Below are positions 18,163 through 27,517 of a stretch of 64,000 nt of DNA, in pieces (position 1 is the stretch's first letter; each line of letters begins with the position of its first letter). The notes under the pieces are model-generated. The model did no database searches, was not told the DNA's origin, and saw nothing but the letters and a program-made list of their open reading frames with translations. The DNA lies in assembly GCA_029239875.1 (NCBI GenBank), contig JARBUD010000012.1:1-64000 (forward strand). The letters are read 5' to 3'. The DNA comes from Xanthobacteraceae bacterium. GTDB taxonomy: Bacteria; Pseudomonadota; Alphaproteobacteria; Rhizobiales; Xanthobacteraceae. A program made the translations under genes and the position numbers.

Positions 18163-19167
18163 TCAGGCGCGGCCGCTGTGGATGACGTCCGCTTCCGGAA
18201 GCAGCCACTTGCCGTCCTTGAGGACAACTTCCCCATCGAGCGACAGCGTCGGCTTCCACATCAGGGAATCGAAGTGCGTCAAGGTCTTCACCTCGCCGCC
18301 AAGAAGGACGCTCGTGCCGATGCCGATATGAGCAGTTCCATAGACACCCTCGTCATGCAGCATCACGCCTTCCATCGGGCAGTGCGGATTCAGGCCGAAG
18401 GAGATCTGGGCGATATTGTAGACGGCGGGGTCCCCCTGGCGCGCCAGGAGCTGGTCGAGGAAGTCGGCCTGATAGCCGCCCGAGATCTTCGTGACGCGTC
18501 CACCAGCCACGTCGAATCGGATGGGCTCTTTCACCAGACCCACCCCGTAATAAGGAATGCTGGCATCGACGACGATGACGCCTGCGGATGTTCCCTCGAT
18601 GGGCGAGGAACTGCATTCGATGTTGGGAACGGTGGTGAAGTCGCCCGGCTTGCGAACCAGGCCGCAATGCGGATTTGATGGGCGGTCCTTGAGGCTGAGG
18701 TGCAGATCGGTGCCCGCCGGCGTCGTCAGATGGACCTTGTCGCTGTTGGCGAGCAACTCGCCGACCTTGAAGCAAAGCGGCCGGATCGCTTCGAAATCGG
18801 CATTGATGCCGCCGGTCACCAGCATGTTGGGATTGAACTGGGACAGCATGATGCCCCGCGCGCCGTTTCCGATGGCCGTGCGCGTCGCATAAGTGTGCGT
18901 GATCGACTGCTTGACCGGCGTGAAGAGCACGTTGGCGGACTTCATCGCTGCCGCGACCGTCTTGGTGGGTTCCTCACCGTCGATCGAGCGCGGCGGCATG
19001 ATGACTATATTGACGGCGTCCGTCCGCTCGAGCGCGGCTGCGGCGACGGCTTCGGCGACGCGGTGGCCGGCGAAGTCGGTGACGATAACGACCTCTTCGC
19101 CTGGCTGCACATTGGCGCAGGTGCCCACCAGCTTCCGGGCGCCCTTCAGCATCAGCAGATTGTCCAT
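18163..19167 (-). CDS. M29-aminopeptidase/NicX-superfamily metalloenzyme
   Basis: A 334-residue protein of the superfamily that includes M29 leucyl aminopeptidases and the ring-cleaving 2,5-dihydroxypyridine 5,6-dioxygenase NicX. Candidate metal ligands are His280 (YGTAHIGIG) and His298-x-Asp300 (LTHFD); the H-x-D pair is shared by both branches. It is shorter than true M29 peptidases and I cannot locate both usual metal-binding glutamates with confidence, so peptidase activity is not assured. AAGGAG lies 7 bases before the ATG. It is transcribed away from hyuA through a shared 330-bp control region, so the two sides are probably co-regulated. Confidence 0.65.
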   Translation of the reverse strand: MDNLLMLKGARKLVGTCANVQPGEEVVIVTDFAGHRVAEAVAAAALERTDAVNIVIMPPRSIDGEEPTKTVAAAMKSANVLFTPVKQSITHTYATRTAIGNGARGIMLSQFNPNMLVTGGINADFEAIRPLCFKVGELLANSDKVHLTTPAGTDLHLSLKDRPSNPHCGLVRKPGDFTTVPNIECSSSPIEGTSAGVIVVDASIPYYGVGLVKEPIRFDVAGGRVTKISGGYQADFLDQLLARQGDPAVYNIAQISFGLNPHCPMEGVMLHDEGVYGTAHIGIGTSVLLGGEVKTLTHFDSLMWKPTLSLDGEVVLKDGKWLLPEADVIHSGRA

Positions 19168-19350
19168 CCAGAATCTCCTTTGACTTCACGCGATCGAACG
19201 AATCCCACCCTGCGCACCCACGGCGCGCCGGACGCATCGATCCGTCCATCGACAATATTGTTTTCTATTACTATTAGGTACAATTTGACAAGGGTACCGC
19301 AGAGAGATTTTTCGAAACCCTTGATTGATCGAGATTCGACTTCATCAGTT

Positions 19351-19374
19351 TTGCGCTGCACAATTGGTGCGCAA
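19351..19374. promoter_or_regulatory. Dyad in the divergent control region of the hydantoinase island
   Basis: TTGCGC and GCGCAA arms (perfect, 12-bp spacer containing CAATTG) lie in the AT-rich 19168-19498 intergenic region; flanking CAGTT/AACTG extend the symmetry imperfectly. The region separates two divergent catabolic units, and the GntR regulator encoded at 26204 is the obvious candidate ligand. A GGTAC core near 19275 also resembles FCD-GntR sites. Confidence 0.45.
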
Positions 19375-19498
19375 CAACTGATTAAATGCAGTGCAGCATG
19401 ATTTCGTCTGAAATTTTGGCGTTCAGGACGTTGCGGATGATTGTTTTTTGTTTATTCATTGAACGACGCGATCGGTACGAAATCGCAAGGAGCAGAAG

Positions 19499-21595
19499 AT
19501 GGATTTCCGCATAGCCGTCGACATTGGCGGAACCTTCACGGACGGAGTCATCGAGTCGGTGCCAGGAGGACAGATCTTTCTGGCGAAGCGGCTGACCACC
19601 CATGACGACCCCGGTGAGGCCCTGTCCAAGGTCGTCGACGATCTTCTCAAGGCCGTGGATCACGGCGAGGTTGCCGCTGCCGCGCCCAAGGTCGTCGGCG
19701 TGGTTCACGGCAGCACGCTCGTCACCAACTCGCTGATCGAACGGAAGGGGGCTTTAACGGCCCTGGTCGCTACTGCTGGCACCGCCGACATTCTCGATAT
19801 CCGCCGCGAGGTTCGTTACGACCTCTATGATCTCAACCTGGAAATGCCGGCCCCTCTCGTCCCCCGCGAGTTGCGGTTCGAGATCGGCGAGCGGGTCGCC
19901 GCGGACGGTGCCATCGTCGCGCGCCCCGCCGTTGAAGAGGTGGCGGAACTAGTGGCGCAGATCCGCGCGGCCGGCGTGACCTCCGTCGCGGTGTCGCTCC
20001 TGCATTCCTGCGTCAACGCGGACCACGAGATCGAGATCGGGCGGGCTCTCCGGGAAGCCCTGCCCGGAGTGTCCGTCAGCCTCTCCTCACGGGTGGCCTG
20101 CGAGATTCGAGAGTACGAACGCACGACAACCACGACAGCGAACGCCTTCGTGCAGCCGCTCGTCAAAGCCTATCTCGAAGAGCTGGAAAATCGTCTGAAG
20201 CGGGCGGGCATCGACGCGACGCTGCGCATCATGCTGTCGAGCGGCGGAACGACGACCGCATCGGTCGCTGCGGACATCCCCATCGCTGCCGTGGAGTCGG
20301 GCCCTGCCGGCGGAGTCCTCAGCGCGGCCAACGCCGGACGCGCCTCCGGCTTCCCCGATGTGCTGGCCTTCGACATGGGCGGGACCACGGCCAAGGTGTG
20401 CACCGTGACAGACGGCGAACCGTCCGTCGTCCACATGTTCGAAACCGCACGGGTGCGGCGGTTCAAGAAGGGCAGCGGCTTGCCGTTGCTCGTGGCGAGC
20501 ATCGATCTGATCGAAATCGGGTCTGGCGGCGGCAGCATCGCGCGCGCGTCCAATCTCGGCCTTCTGACGGTGGGGCCCGAAAGCGCGAGTTCTTATCCGG
20601 GGCCGGCTTGCTACGGGCTGGGCGGCAGCGAGCCGACCGTGACGGATGCGGATCTCATCCTCGGCTATCTCAATCCGGACTATTTCCTCGGCGGAAAGAT
20701 GAGCCTAGATCTCGAAGCGGCGCGCCGGGCTCTTGGAGTTTTGGGGCGCAAGCTCGGGCTCAGTGCCGAAACAACGGCGAAGGGCATCTTCAATGTCGTG
20801 AACGAGGCGATGGCCGGCGCCGCGCGGGTGCACATTGCGGAAAAGGCGCAGGATCCGCGCCAGTTCACTTTGGTTGCCACCGGTGGCGCCGGCCCCGTAC
20901 ACGCGGTCGAAATCGCGCGCAAGCTGCGGGTCCCGCGGGTTCTCTTTCCCATTGCGGCCGGCACGGGGTCGTGCCTCGGGTTTCTCGCGGCGCCCATGCG
21001 GGTCGAGCGCTCATGGTCGCGTCCCGCGCGGCTGGATACCCTCGACTGGGACGAGATCGGAAGCGCCGTCGCGGCCACGCGCCGGTCGGCGGGCGAGGAG
21101 ATCGCGATCGGCCTTCCGGCGTGCGAGACGGTCGACTGGCGGCTGCTCATTGAGATGCGATATCTCGGCCAGGGCGCCACTGTGGTGATCGATTTCCCGT
21201 ACCGCGAGCCGGGTGCTGACTTCGCGACGGACGTCACCACAGCCTTTCACGAGAAGTACCGTGAGGCTTATGGCGGTGTTCTGCCCGCCGGCGTTCCCGA
21301 GGCCGTGACCTGGCGCGTCGTGGGTTCGACACGGCAGGGCGTGCGCGACTTCGTCTGGCCGTTCCGCGGCGATCCCAACATCACCGTCCGGCCAAAGGCC
21401 CATCGCGCCATCTTCTGTCCTGGTAAGGACGTAACGCGGGAGGTTCCGGTTTATGAGCGCTATGCCCTGCCGCCGGGCACCGAGTTGAGAGGGCCGCTCG
21501 TCCTGGAAGAAGAGGAATCGACAATCGTCGTGCCTTTGGCGGCGCGTGTCGAGCTGCTGGAAAATCTCAGCGTTCTCGTAACTTTGGAGGCATGA
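19499..21595 (+). CDS. Hydantoinase/oxoprolinase subunit A (HyuA family)
   Basis: A 698-residue ATP-dependent hydantoinase/oxoprolinase A subunit (actin-fold ATPase). It has the N-terminal phosphate motif DIGGTFTDG (8-16), the second motif FDMGGTTAKV (about 292-301), and a glycine-rich IGSGGGSIA. Such subunits pair with a B subunit to open hydantoin, 5-oxoproline or N-methylhydantoin rings at ATP cost; the acetone/acetophenone carboxylases are relatives. AAGGAG lies 7 bases before the ATG. The next gene overlaps by 4 bases. Substrate is unknown. Confidence 0.92.
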   Translation: MDFRIAVDIGGTFTDGVIESVPGGQIFLAKRLTTHDDPGEALSKVVDDLLKAVDHGEVAAAAPKVVGVVHGSTLVTNSLIERKGALTALVATAGTADILDIRREVRYDLYDLNLEMPAPLVPRELRFEIGERVAADGAIVARPAVEEVAELVAQIRAAGVTSVAVSLLHSCVNADHEIEIGRALREALPGVSVSLSSRVACEIREYERTTTTTANAFVQPLVKAYLEELENRLKRAGIDATLRIMLSSGGTTTASVAADIPIAAVESGPAGGVLSAANAGRASGFPDVLAFDMGGTTAKVCTVTDGEPSVVHMFETARVRRFKKGSGLPLLVASIDLIEIGSGGGSIARASNLGLLTVGPESASSYPGPACYGLGGSEPTVTDADLILGYLNPDYFLGGKMSLDLEAARRALGVLGRKLGLSAETTAKGIFNVVNEAMAGAARVHIAEKAQDPRQFTLVATGGAGPVHAVEIARKLRVPRVLFPIAAGTGSCLGFLAAPMRVERSWSRPARLDTLDWDEIGSAVAATRRSAGEEIAIGLPACETVDWRLLIEMRYLGQGATVVIDFPYREPGADFATDVTTAFHEKYREAYGGVLPAGVPEAVTWRVVGSTRQGVRDFVWPFRGDPNITVRPKAHRAIFCPGKDVTREVPVYERYALPPGTELRGPLVLEEEESTIVVPLAARVELLENLSVLVTLEA

Positions 21596-23163
21596 CGATG
21601 ACCCAGATTGATCCTGTTTCTTTGGAAATACTCTGGACCCGGCTCGTCAGCCTCGTCGATGAAGCGGCGGCAACCCTTGTAAGGACGTCATTCTCCAGCA
21701 TCGTGCGAGAATCCAACGACTATGCCGTCGTCCTGCTGGATCGCGACTGCCAGTTGCTCGCGCAGTCCAGCCAGAGCATTCCGTCCTTCATCTGCACGCT
21801 TCCGGAAACCGTGCGCCACTTCCTGCAGGTCTTTCCGCGCGAAAGCCTGCGGCCGGGCGACGTGATGATCACGAACGATCCCTGGCTGGGAACCGGTCAC
21901 CTGCCCGACATCAATGTCGCCATGCCGATCTTCCGGGGCGACGAACTCGTAGGCTTTTCCGGCACGGTGGCCCATGCGGCGGATATTGGGGGGCGGCTGA
22001 GATCGCCCAGCACCGCCGAGATTTTCGAAGAAGGGCTGCGGATACCGCGCTCCAAACTCATCTCGGACGGATCGGTGAACCAGACCCTGGTGGACATCAT
22101 CCGAGACAATGTACGCGTGCCCGACCAGGTGATCGGCGACCTCTGGGCCCAGGTCGCGGCGAACAGAATGCTGGGGCAGCGTCTCCTCGACACGCTGGAG
22201 GAAACGGGCTGCGACCTGCAGGTGATCGGCTCCGAGATCCAGGCTCGTTCCGAGATGGCGATGCGCGAGGCTATAGAGGCCCTGCCCGACGGCATCTATG
22301 AGAACGAGATCAGCGTTGATGGCTTCGTCGAACCCGTCACCATCCGCTGTCGCATTGACGTTCGCGGGGACAGTGTCGCCGTCGATTACGCTGGCTCCTC
22401 GCCACAACTGCCGCGCGCCATCAACGTCGTCCCGATCTATACCTTTGCCTATTCCGCCTATGCGTTGAAGTGCGTCCTCGCGCCGAACGTGCCGAACAAT
22501 GACGGCTCGTTTCGGGCGATCCAGGTCTCAGCGCCACTTGGATCGATCCTCAATCCGCGCTTTCCCGCGGCCGTGAGCGCCCGCGCGATGACGGGACATC
22601 TGATCCCTCCCGCCATCATGGGCGCCCTGGCCTCCGTCACCCCCGACAAGGTTAGCGCCGCACCGGGTTCGCCGCTCTGGTGTGTTCATCTCTCGGGAGC
22701 CAACGGGGGCAAGCGCTTCGCGTCGACCTTCTTCCTGAACGGGGGGCAAGGGGGGACCTCGCAGGCCGACGGGCTGCCGGCCCTCAGCTTTCCCAGCAAT
22801 CTTTCGAACACGCCCATCGAGGTAGTTGAAACACAGGCTCCCGTTCGCGTCGTTCGTCGCGCCCTGCGCGGGGGCACCGGGGGAGACGGTCTCCACAGGG
22901 GTGGCGACGGACAGGTATTCGAGATGCTGATGCTCGGTGATGCGCCGGTCACAGCGTCGTTCATGGCCGACCGGCTCAAGACCCCCGCGCCGGGCCTTCT
23001 AGGTGGCGGAGCCGGAGCGGTTGGACGTGTCCTGGTCGATGGGAAGCCGGTCGACCCGCGGGAAATCCTGACCATCGAACCGGGCGCGCGCCTGACGCTG
23101 GAAACTCCGGGCGCTGGCGGGTTCGGTGCTTCCCCCGGGCAGGACATTCGCCTGAGCCGGTAG
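21592..23163 (+). CDS. Hydantoinase/oxoprolinase subunit B (HyuB family)
   Basis: A 523-residue HyuB subunit. The N-terminus (DPVSLEILWTRLVSLVDEA) and MITNDPWLGTGHLPDI, AHAADIGGR and the glycine-rich C-terminal segment (GGTGGDGLHRGGDG) are standard for the family, which carries the metal-dependent ring-opening half of the reaction. Length is normal. ATGA overlap with hyuA implies coupled translation and a stoichiometric complex. It is followed 33 bases later by the transporter solute-binding protein. Confidence 0.92.
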   Translation: MTMTQIDPVSLEILWTRLVSLVDEAAATLVRTSFSSIVRESNDYAVVLLDRDCQLLAQSSQSIPSFICTLPETVRHFLQVFPRESLRPGDVMITNDPWLGTGHLPDINVAMPIFRGDELVGFSGTVAHAADIGGRLRSPSTAEIFEEGLRIPRSKLISDGSVNQTLVDIIRDNVRVPDQVIGDLWAQVAANRMLGQRLLDTLEETGCDLQVIGSEIQARSEMAMREAIEALPDGIYENEISVDGFVEPVTIRCRIDVRGDSVAVDYAGSSPQLPRAINVVPIYTFAYSAYALKCVLAPNVPNNDGSFRAIQVSAPLGSILNPRFPAAVSARAMTGHLIPPAIMGALASVTPDKVSAAPGSPLWCVHLSGANGGKRFASTFFLNGGQGGTSQADGLPALSFPSNLSNTPIEVVETQAPVRVVRRALRGGTGGDGLHRGGDGQVFEMLMLGDAPVTASFMADRLKTPAPGLLGGGAGAVGRVLVDGKPVDPREILTIEPGARLTLETPGAGGFGASPGQDIRLSR

Positions 23164-23196
23164 GCCCGCCTTTAATCCCACGCAAGGAGCAATGAC

Positions 23197-24147
23197 ATGC
23201 AGATCGTGAGAGTTGCAGCCGTTATGACCATTGCGGTCACCGCTTGGACGGGAGCGGCCGGCGCCCAGAGCTGGACCCCGGAAAACCCCATCCAGATCGT
23301 GGTCGGTTTCGCGCCCGGCGGCGGCAGCGACCTAGCAGCCCGCAACATTGCCGCCGCTGCTCAGGGCGATTTTCCGGTTCCCCTCGTGGTCGAGAACAAA
23401 CCCGGCGCCGCAGGGGTCCTTGCTGCCCAGTCGGTCGCCCACGCCAAGCCGGATGGCTATACGTTGCTCGTCGCGGGCGGCTCGGAGTCCACCTCGGTGC
23501 CTGCGCACCGCGCGGTACCGTATGACCCTGCGAAGGACTTCACCTCGATCATCCGCCTGACGAACAATCCGTTCTTCGTCATCGTCAAGGCCGATTCCCC
23601 ATACAAGACGATCCACGACGTCGTGAATGCGGCAAAGGAAAAGCCGGGGAAGATCTCTTTCGGCAACACCGGCGTCGGCAGCTTGCCGCACTCCATCGGA
23701 CTCATGATGGAGAAGGCGGCCGGGATCGACCTTAAGGATGTGCCGTTCCAGGGCGGGGCTCCGGTCATGCAGGCGCTTCTGGCCGGGCAGATCGATGTGG
23801 CGATGGGCGCCACCGAGGAGATCCAGGGCCAGATTGATGCTGGAACAATCCGCATCCTCGCAGGCAGCGGTGCCGAGCGCTCCAGCCATTATCCGGCCTT
23901 GCCGACGCTGAAGGAGCTTGGCTTCGACGTCGTCGTCACCAACATGAAGGGACTCGTCGGCCCAGCCGGCCTCCCGCCCCAGGTGGTGAAGTATCTGCAC
24001 GACAAGTTCCATGCGGCGATGGACAAGGATGTCTGGCGCAAGTTCGCCGAGAAAGTCGGTGAACCGACCAACTATCAGAACGCCGCCGACTTCGCGACCG
24101 CCCAGAAAGATCAGCTCGATCGTGTCCGCGCTGCCATGAAGCCCTGA
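23197..24147 (+). CDS. Tripartite tricarboxylate-type transporter substrate-binding protein (Bug/TctC family)
   Basis: A 316-residue periplasmic receptor. The signal peptide ends near GAAGAQS; the mature start WTPENPIQIVVGFAPGGGSD is the Bug-family signature, and the second loop (FGNTGVGSLPH) contacts ligand carboxylate in characterised members. It probably captures the substrate processed by HyuAB and delivers it to TctAB. A strong AAGGAG precedes the ATG. A stem-loop follows at 24166. Confidence 0.92.
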   Translation: MQIVRVAAVMTIAVTAWTGAAGAQSWTPENPIQIVVGFAPGGGSDLAARNIAAAAQGDFPVPLVVENKPGAAGVLAAQSVAHAKPDGYTLLVAGGSESTSVPAHRAVPYDPAKDFTSIIRLTNNPFFVIVKADSPYKTIHDVVNAAKEKPGKISFGNTGVGSLPHSIGLMMEKAAGIDLKDVPFQGGAPVMQALLAGQIDVAMGATEEIQGQIDAGTIRILAGSGAERSSHYPALPTLKELGFDVVVTNMKGLVGPAGLPPQVVKYLHDKFHAAMDKDVWRKFAEKVGEPTNYQNAADFATAQKDQLDRVRAAMKP

Positions 24148-24165
24148 CACCGACTGAGAGCAAAC

Positions 24166-24184
24166 CGGCGCCGTTCCGGCGCCG
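24166..24184 (+). promoter_or_regulatory. Intercistronic hairpin between receptor and membrane-component genes
   Basis: CGGCGCC/GGCGCCG stem of 7 bp with a 5-nt loop and no T-run. Such stem-loops between binding-protein and permease genes often stabilise the upstream message or attenuate read-through, matching the higher need for receptor. Confidence 0.5.
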
Positions 24185-24215
24185 CGTTCCAGTGCACCAC
24201 GAGGCAGGCTTGCCG

Positions 24216-24653
24216 ATGAAACGCGATGTTGTTGCGGGATCCTTCGTCGCCCTTGTTGGCGCTGTGGCCCTTCTTCTCGTCTCGCAGTTTCCGTTCGATG
24301 GTGAAGGGCCATCCAGCTCAGCCTTCTTTCCCCGCCTCGTGGCTTGGGCGATCTTGGCGGTAGGGGCTTTTATCCTACTCAGCGCCTTGCGGGCGAATGT
24401 CGCCATGCCTCGGTGGCATCTTCGCCCGATCGGGATGCTCTTGGCGGGAATACTTGCGTTCAGCCTGCTGATCAGCCCGGGCGGTCTCATCCTCGCGGCC
24501 GGCAGTTGCGCCATGCTGGGCTCTTTTTCAGCCCCGTTTCCCAGCACGAAGAAGCGGATCGCCACGGTCGCCGTTATCACGCTTTTGGCGGTCCTCGTCT
24601 TCAAGCTCCTTCTCAAGCTGAACCTGAACGTGTGGCCGGCATGGATCTCCTGA
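24216..24653 (+). CDS. TctB-family small membrane subunit of tripartite transporter
   Basis: A 145-residue protein with four predicted hydrophobic helices, characteristic of TctB. ATG 24216 is chosen over an in-frame GTG at 24192 because it gives the usual MKRD start and a purine-rich GAGGCAGG site precedes it. Its 3' end overlaps the tctA start by 13 bases. Sequence conservation in TctB is low, so assignment rests on size, helices and position. Confidence 0.85.
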   Translation: MKRDVVAGSFVALVGAVALLLVSQFPFDGEGPSSSAFFPRLVAWAILAVGAFILLSALRANVAMPRWHLRPIGMLLAGILAFSLLISPGGLILAAGSCAMLGSFSAPFPSTKKRIATVAVITLLAVLVFKLLLKLNLNVWPAWIS

Positions 24654-26146
24654 ACAATCTCATCTATGGCATGAGCATCGCTCTTGCCTTCGATAACCTC
24701 GGCTACTGCCTTCTCGGGGCGACACTTGGCACCCTGATCGGCGTTCTGCCGGGCATAGGGCCGCTTGCGACTTTCGCCATCCTTCTGCCGATCTCATTCT
24801 ACCTGCCAACGGTCGGCGCGATCATCATGCTCGCCGGCGTCTATTACGGCGCACAATATGGAGGATCGATCACGTCCATCCTGGTCAACATTCCGGGAGA
24901 GGCGTCCACCGTCGTGACGTGCCTCGACGGTCACAAGATGGCGCTGCAAGGACGTGCCGGCGCGGCTCTCGCCGTCGCCGCGCTCGCATCGCTTTTCGCG
25001 GGATGTGTCGTGACCGTTGTCGTTGCGGTCGCAGGTCCGACGCTCGTGAAGATCGCCCTGCTCTTCGGTCCCGAGGAGTACGTCGCCCTTTTGACCCTGG
25101 GCCTTGTGTCCTCGGTCCTGCTTTCCGGTGGATCGATAGCCAAATCCATTGCGATGGCCTTGATCGGCCTTCTTCTCAGCCTCGTAGGCATGGACGTCAA
25201 TACCGGAACGGACCGCTTTACCTTCGGCATTCTGGAGCTTTCCGACGGACTGGGTTTCACAGCCGTCTCGATCGGCCTTTTCGGAATAGCCGAGATCGCC
25301 ACCAGTATCGAGGAAACGGGCGGTAACGGGCGCAAGATCGAGAAGCTCAGCCGTTTGTGGCCAACGGGCGAGGATTTTCGTCGCTCAATCGCGCCTGTCC
25401 TCCGCGGGACCGGACTTGGCATCATCCTCGGAATACTACCAGGCGGCGGCGGAACGATCGCGGCGTTCGGCGCCTACAGTCTTGAGCGCAAGGTTTCTCG
25501 TCGTCCCCGCCTGTTTGGAAAGGGGGCGGTCGAAGGTGTCGCTGGACCGGAAGCGGCGAACAACGCGGCGGCGCAGGCTAATTTCATTCCGATGCTCAGT
25601 CTGGGAATCCCGCCCAACGCCATAATGGCTTTGATGCTGGGGGCGATGATCACGCATGGCATCACGCCTGGCCCTCAAGTCATGACAAAGCAGCCAGACC
25701 TCTTCTGGGGGCTGATCGCCAGCATGTGGGTCGGCAATCTGATCCTGGTGATCCTCAATCTGCCGCTCATCGGCGTTTGGGTGTCACTCTTGCGTGTCCG
25801 CTACACCTACCTTTTTCCCGGCATCCTCGTTCTCACCGCCATCGGCGCGTTCGCGGAGAGCAACCGCGTCTTCGACGTCTACATCCTCATGGCTTTCGCC
25901 TTGCTCGGGTATGGCTTGAAGAAAATGAATTTCCCCGTAGCTCCCTTGCTTCTGGGGCTGGTTCTGGGAGGCTCCTTTGACGAGCAGTTGCGTCGGGCCC
26001 TGCTTCTGTCGGACGGCGACTGGATGACCTTTATCGAGCACCCGATCGCTCTCGGCTTGTTCATATTGACCGGCTTTCTCGCCCTGCTTATCGCTATGCC
26101 GAATATCCGCCACGCGAGAGATGAAGCCCTCGCAGGCGAGGACTGA
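24641..26146 (+). CDS. TctA-family large membrane subunit of tripartite transporter
   Basis: A 501-residue polytopic permease. It shows conserved TctA features: PGIGPLATFAILLP near the N-terminus, YYGAQYGGSITSIL, and the family block ILPGGGGTIAAFGAY with a later PNAIMALMLGAM. The true start is ATG 24641, within the end of tctB; longer frames upstream are read-through. It forms the channel of the secondary transporter encoded with the receptor and TctB. Confidence 0.93.
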   Translation: MDLLNNLIYGMSIALAFDNLGYCLLGATLGTLIGVLPGIGPLATFAILLPISFYLPTVGAIIMLAGVYYGAQYGGSITSILVNIPGEASTVVTCLDGHKMALQGRAGAALAVAALASLFAGCVVTVVVAVAGPTLVKIALLFGPEEYVALLTLGLVSSVLLSGGSIAKSIAMALIGLLLSLVGMDVNTGTDRFTFGILELSDGLGFTAVSIGLFGIAEIATSIEETGGNGRKIEKLSRLWPTGEDFRRSIAPVLRGTGLGIILGILPGGGGTIAAFGAYSLERKVSRRPRLFGKGAVEGVAGPEAANNAAAQANFIPMLSLGIPPNAIMALMLGAMITHGITPGPQVMTKQPDLFWGLIASMWVGNLILVILNLPLIGVWVSLLRVRYTYLFPGILVLTAIGAFAESNRVFDVYILMAFALLGYGLKKMNFPVAPLLLGLVLGGSFDEQLRRALLLSDGDWMTFIEHPIALGLFILTGFLALLIAMPNIRHARDEALAGED

Positions 26147-26203
26147 CTGGCAAGCGACCAGTCGAGTTCTGAAGTCCCGGTCGTACGAAAGTGGTGCGCG
26201 CGC

Positions 26204-27097
26204 ATGCGTGAGGAAAAGCTCAGCAGAGTGCAGAAGGAGATGGTCACACAGATCATAGACTTCATCCGGCGGGAGAATTTTCCTGCCGCCTATCACCTGA
26301 CTGAAGCCCAGCTGGCCGAAGAGTTTGGCGTCTCCCGTTCACCCATTCGGGCTGCGCTTAAGGTGTTGGCGCAGGAGGGCATCGTCGTCTCTGCTGCCAA
26401 CAAGGGGCACTATCTGGCGCAAGATGCCGAGGCGCTGGCCGATTTCGAACGAGACACGTCGCCGTCCGACATTGCGCTCTACGACCGCATCGCCATGGAC
26501 AGGATGCGCGACGAGGTACCGGAGCAGTTCACCGAAGCCGGCTTCATGCGTCGCTACCGGGTTTCCAGGGCCCAACTCGTGAGGACTCTGACGCGCCTGA
26601 CGCATGATGGTCTCGTGCGGCGAGGCAACGGACACGGTTGGGTCTTTCTTGCCGTGTTGAATTCCGAGGATGCCTATGATGCGAGCTATCGTTACCGGAT
26701 CCTGATCGAGCCGGCCGGCTTGCTGGAGCCAACTTTCAAGTTGGACGAGGCCTCGCTCGAGCGCAGCCATCGTGTCCATGAACAGATCCTGAAACTCGCC
26801 GAGGCAGGAGATCTGAAGGGGCGAGATGTTTTCGATATCAACGCCGAGTTCCACGAGATGTTGGCGTCGATGTCGGGAAATCCTTTCATTCTTCAGGGCG
26901 TCCGACAACAGAACCGGCTTCGCCGGCTGAGTGAATACTACGCCTATGACGATGGCGCCCGGATCGGGAATCTTGTCCGCGAACACTTCGAAATCATAGA
27001 CGCGCTCCGATCGGGGGATCGCGACTGGGCAGCAACTCTCCTTCGCCGGCACTTGGAGATCGCTCGCCGCCTTCCTCCTCCTTTTCGGAAAAGCTGA
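26204..27097 (+). CDS. GntR-family regulator with two winged-helix motifs and an FCD domain
   Basis: A 297-residue protein. A first GntR HTH (about residues 10-68, LAEEFGVSRSPIRAALKVL) is followed by a second, divergent copy (about 90-150, FMRRYRVSRAQLVRTLTRL ... DGLVRRGNGHGWVF) before a C-terminal all-helical FCD effector domain (about 158-290; EFHEML carries candidate metal ligands). Most GntR proteins have one HTH. It lies 57 bases after tctA, so it is probably the local regulator of both divergent units. No strong Shine-Dalgarno was seen. Confidence 0.85.
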   Translation: MREEKLSRVQKEMVTQIIDFIRRENFPAAYHLTEAQLAEEFGVSRSPIRAALKVLAQEGIVVSAANKGHYLAQDAEALADFERDTSPSDIALYDRIAMDRMRDEVPEQFTEAGFMRRYRVSRAQLVRTLTRLTHDGLVRRGNGHGWVFLAVLNSEDAYDASYRYRILIEPAGLLEPTFKLDEASLERSHRVHEQILKLAEAGDLKGRDVFDINAEFHEMLASMSGNPFILQGVRQQNRLRRLSEYYAYDDGARIGNLVREHFEIIDALRSGDRDWAATLLRRHLEIARRLPPPFRKS

Positions 27098-27517
27098 ACC
27101 CGAGTGGTCCTCCCTAAGGCTTAGATAAATTAAGAAGCGGCTTGCGGTTCTCGCCCTCGAGCAAGTTCAGTTTACGCACGTCGAGCATGCGCTCGACTAC
27201 AAGCTCGGCAACGGTCTCATGCCTATGCGCTGGTCCGCATGAGAAGCTGCCGCTCGTGCATTCACCTCAGGGTTCAGAGTTCAACTTGCTGGTTGCGCTG
27301 CGCCCCTCGCAACTGGAACTTTCGACGTAGTTCCGGCCTCAAGCGATGTGGGGGGAAGCTTGCTGCCGCCGACACAGCCGGCGAGGCGGACCGCATCATC
27401 GGCGAGATCGATGCTGAGCCAAAGGACGACCGGGAAGCGTCTCGATCAGTCGAATCGAGGAACGAAACAGCGAGCCGCGACGGTTTTGAGCGCCGCGGTC
27501 CTCAGGCCCGGCAGGCT
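27098..27517. other. 420-bp intergenic stretch, no gene recognised
   Basis: Between the GntR gene and the convergent MFS gene. A minus-strand frame (about 27235-27115) reads HETVAELVVERMLDVRKLN and looks protein-like without a start codon; I do not recognise it and suspect a gene fragment. The remainder is GC-rich with no clear signals. Confidence 0.35.
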
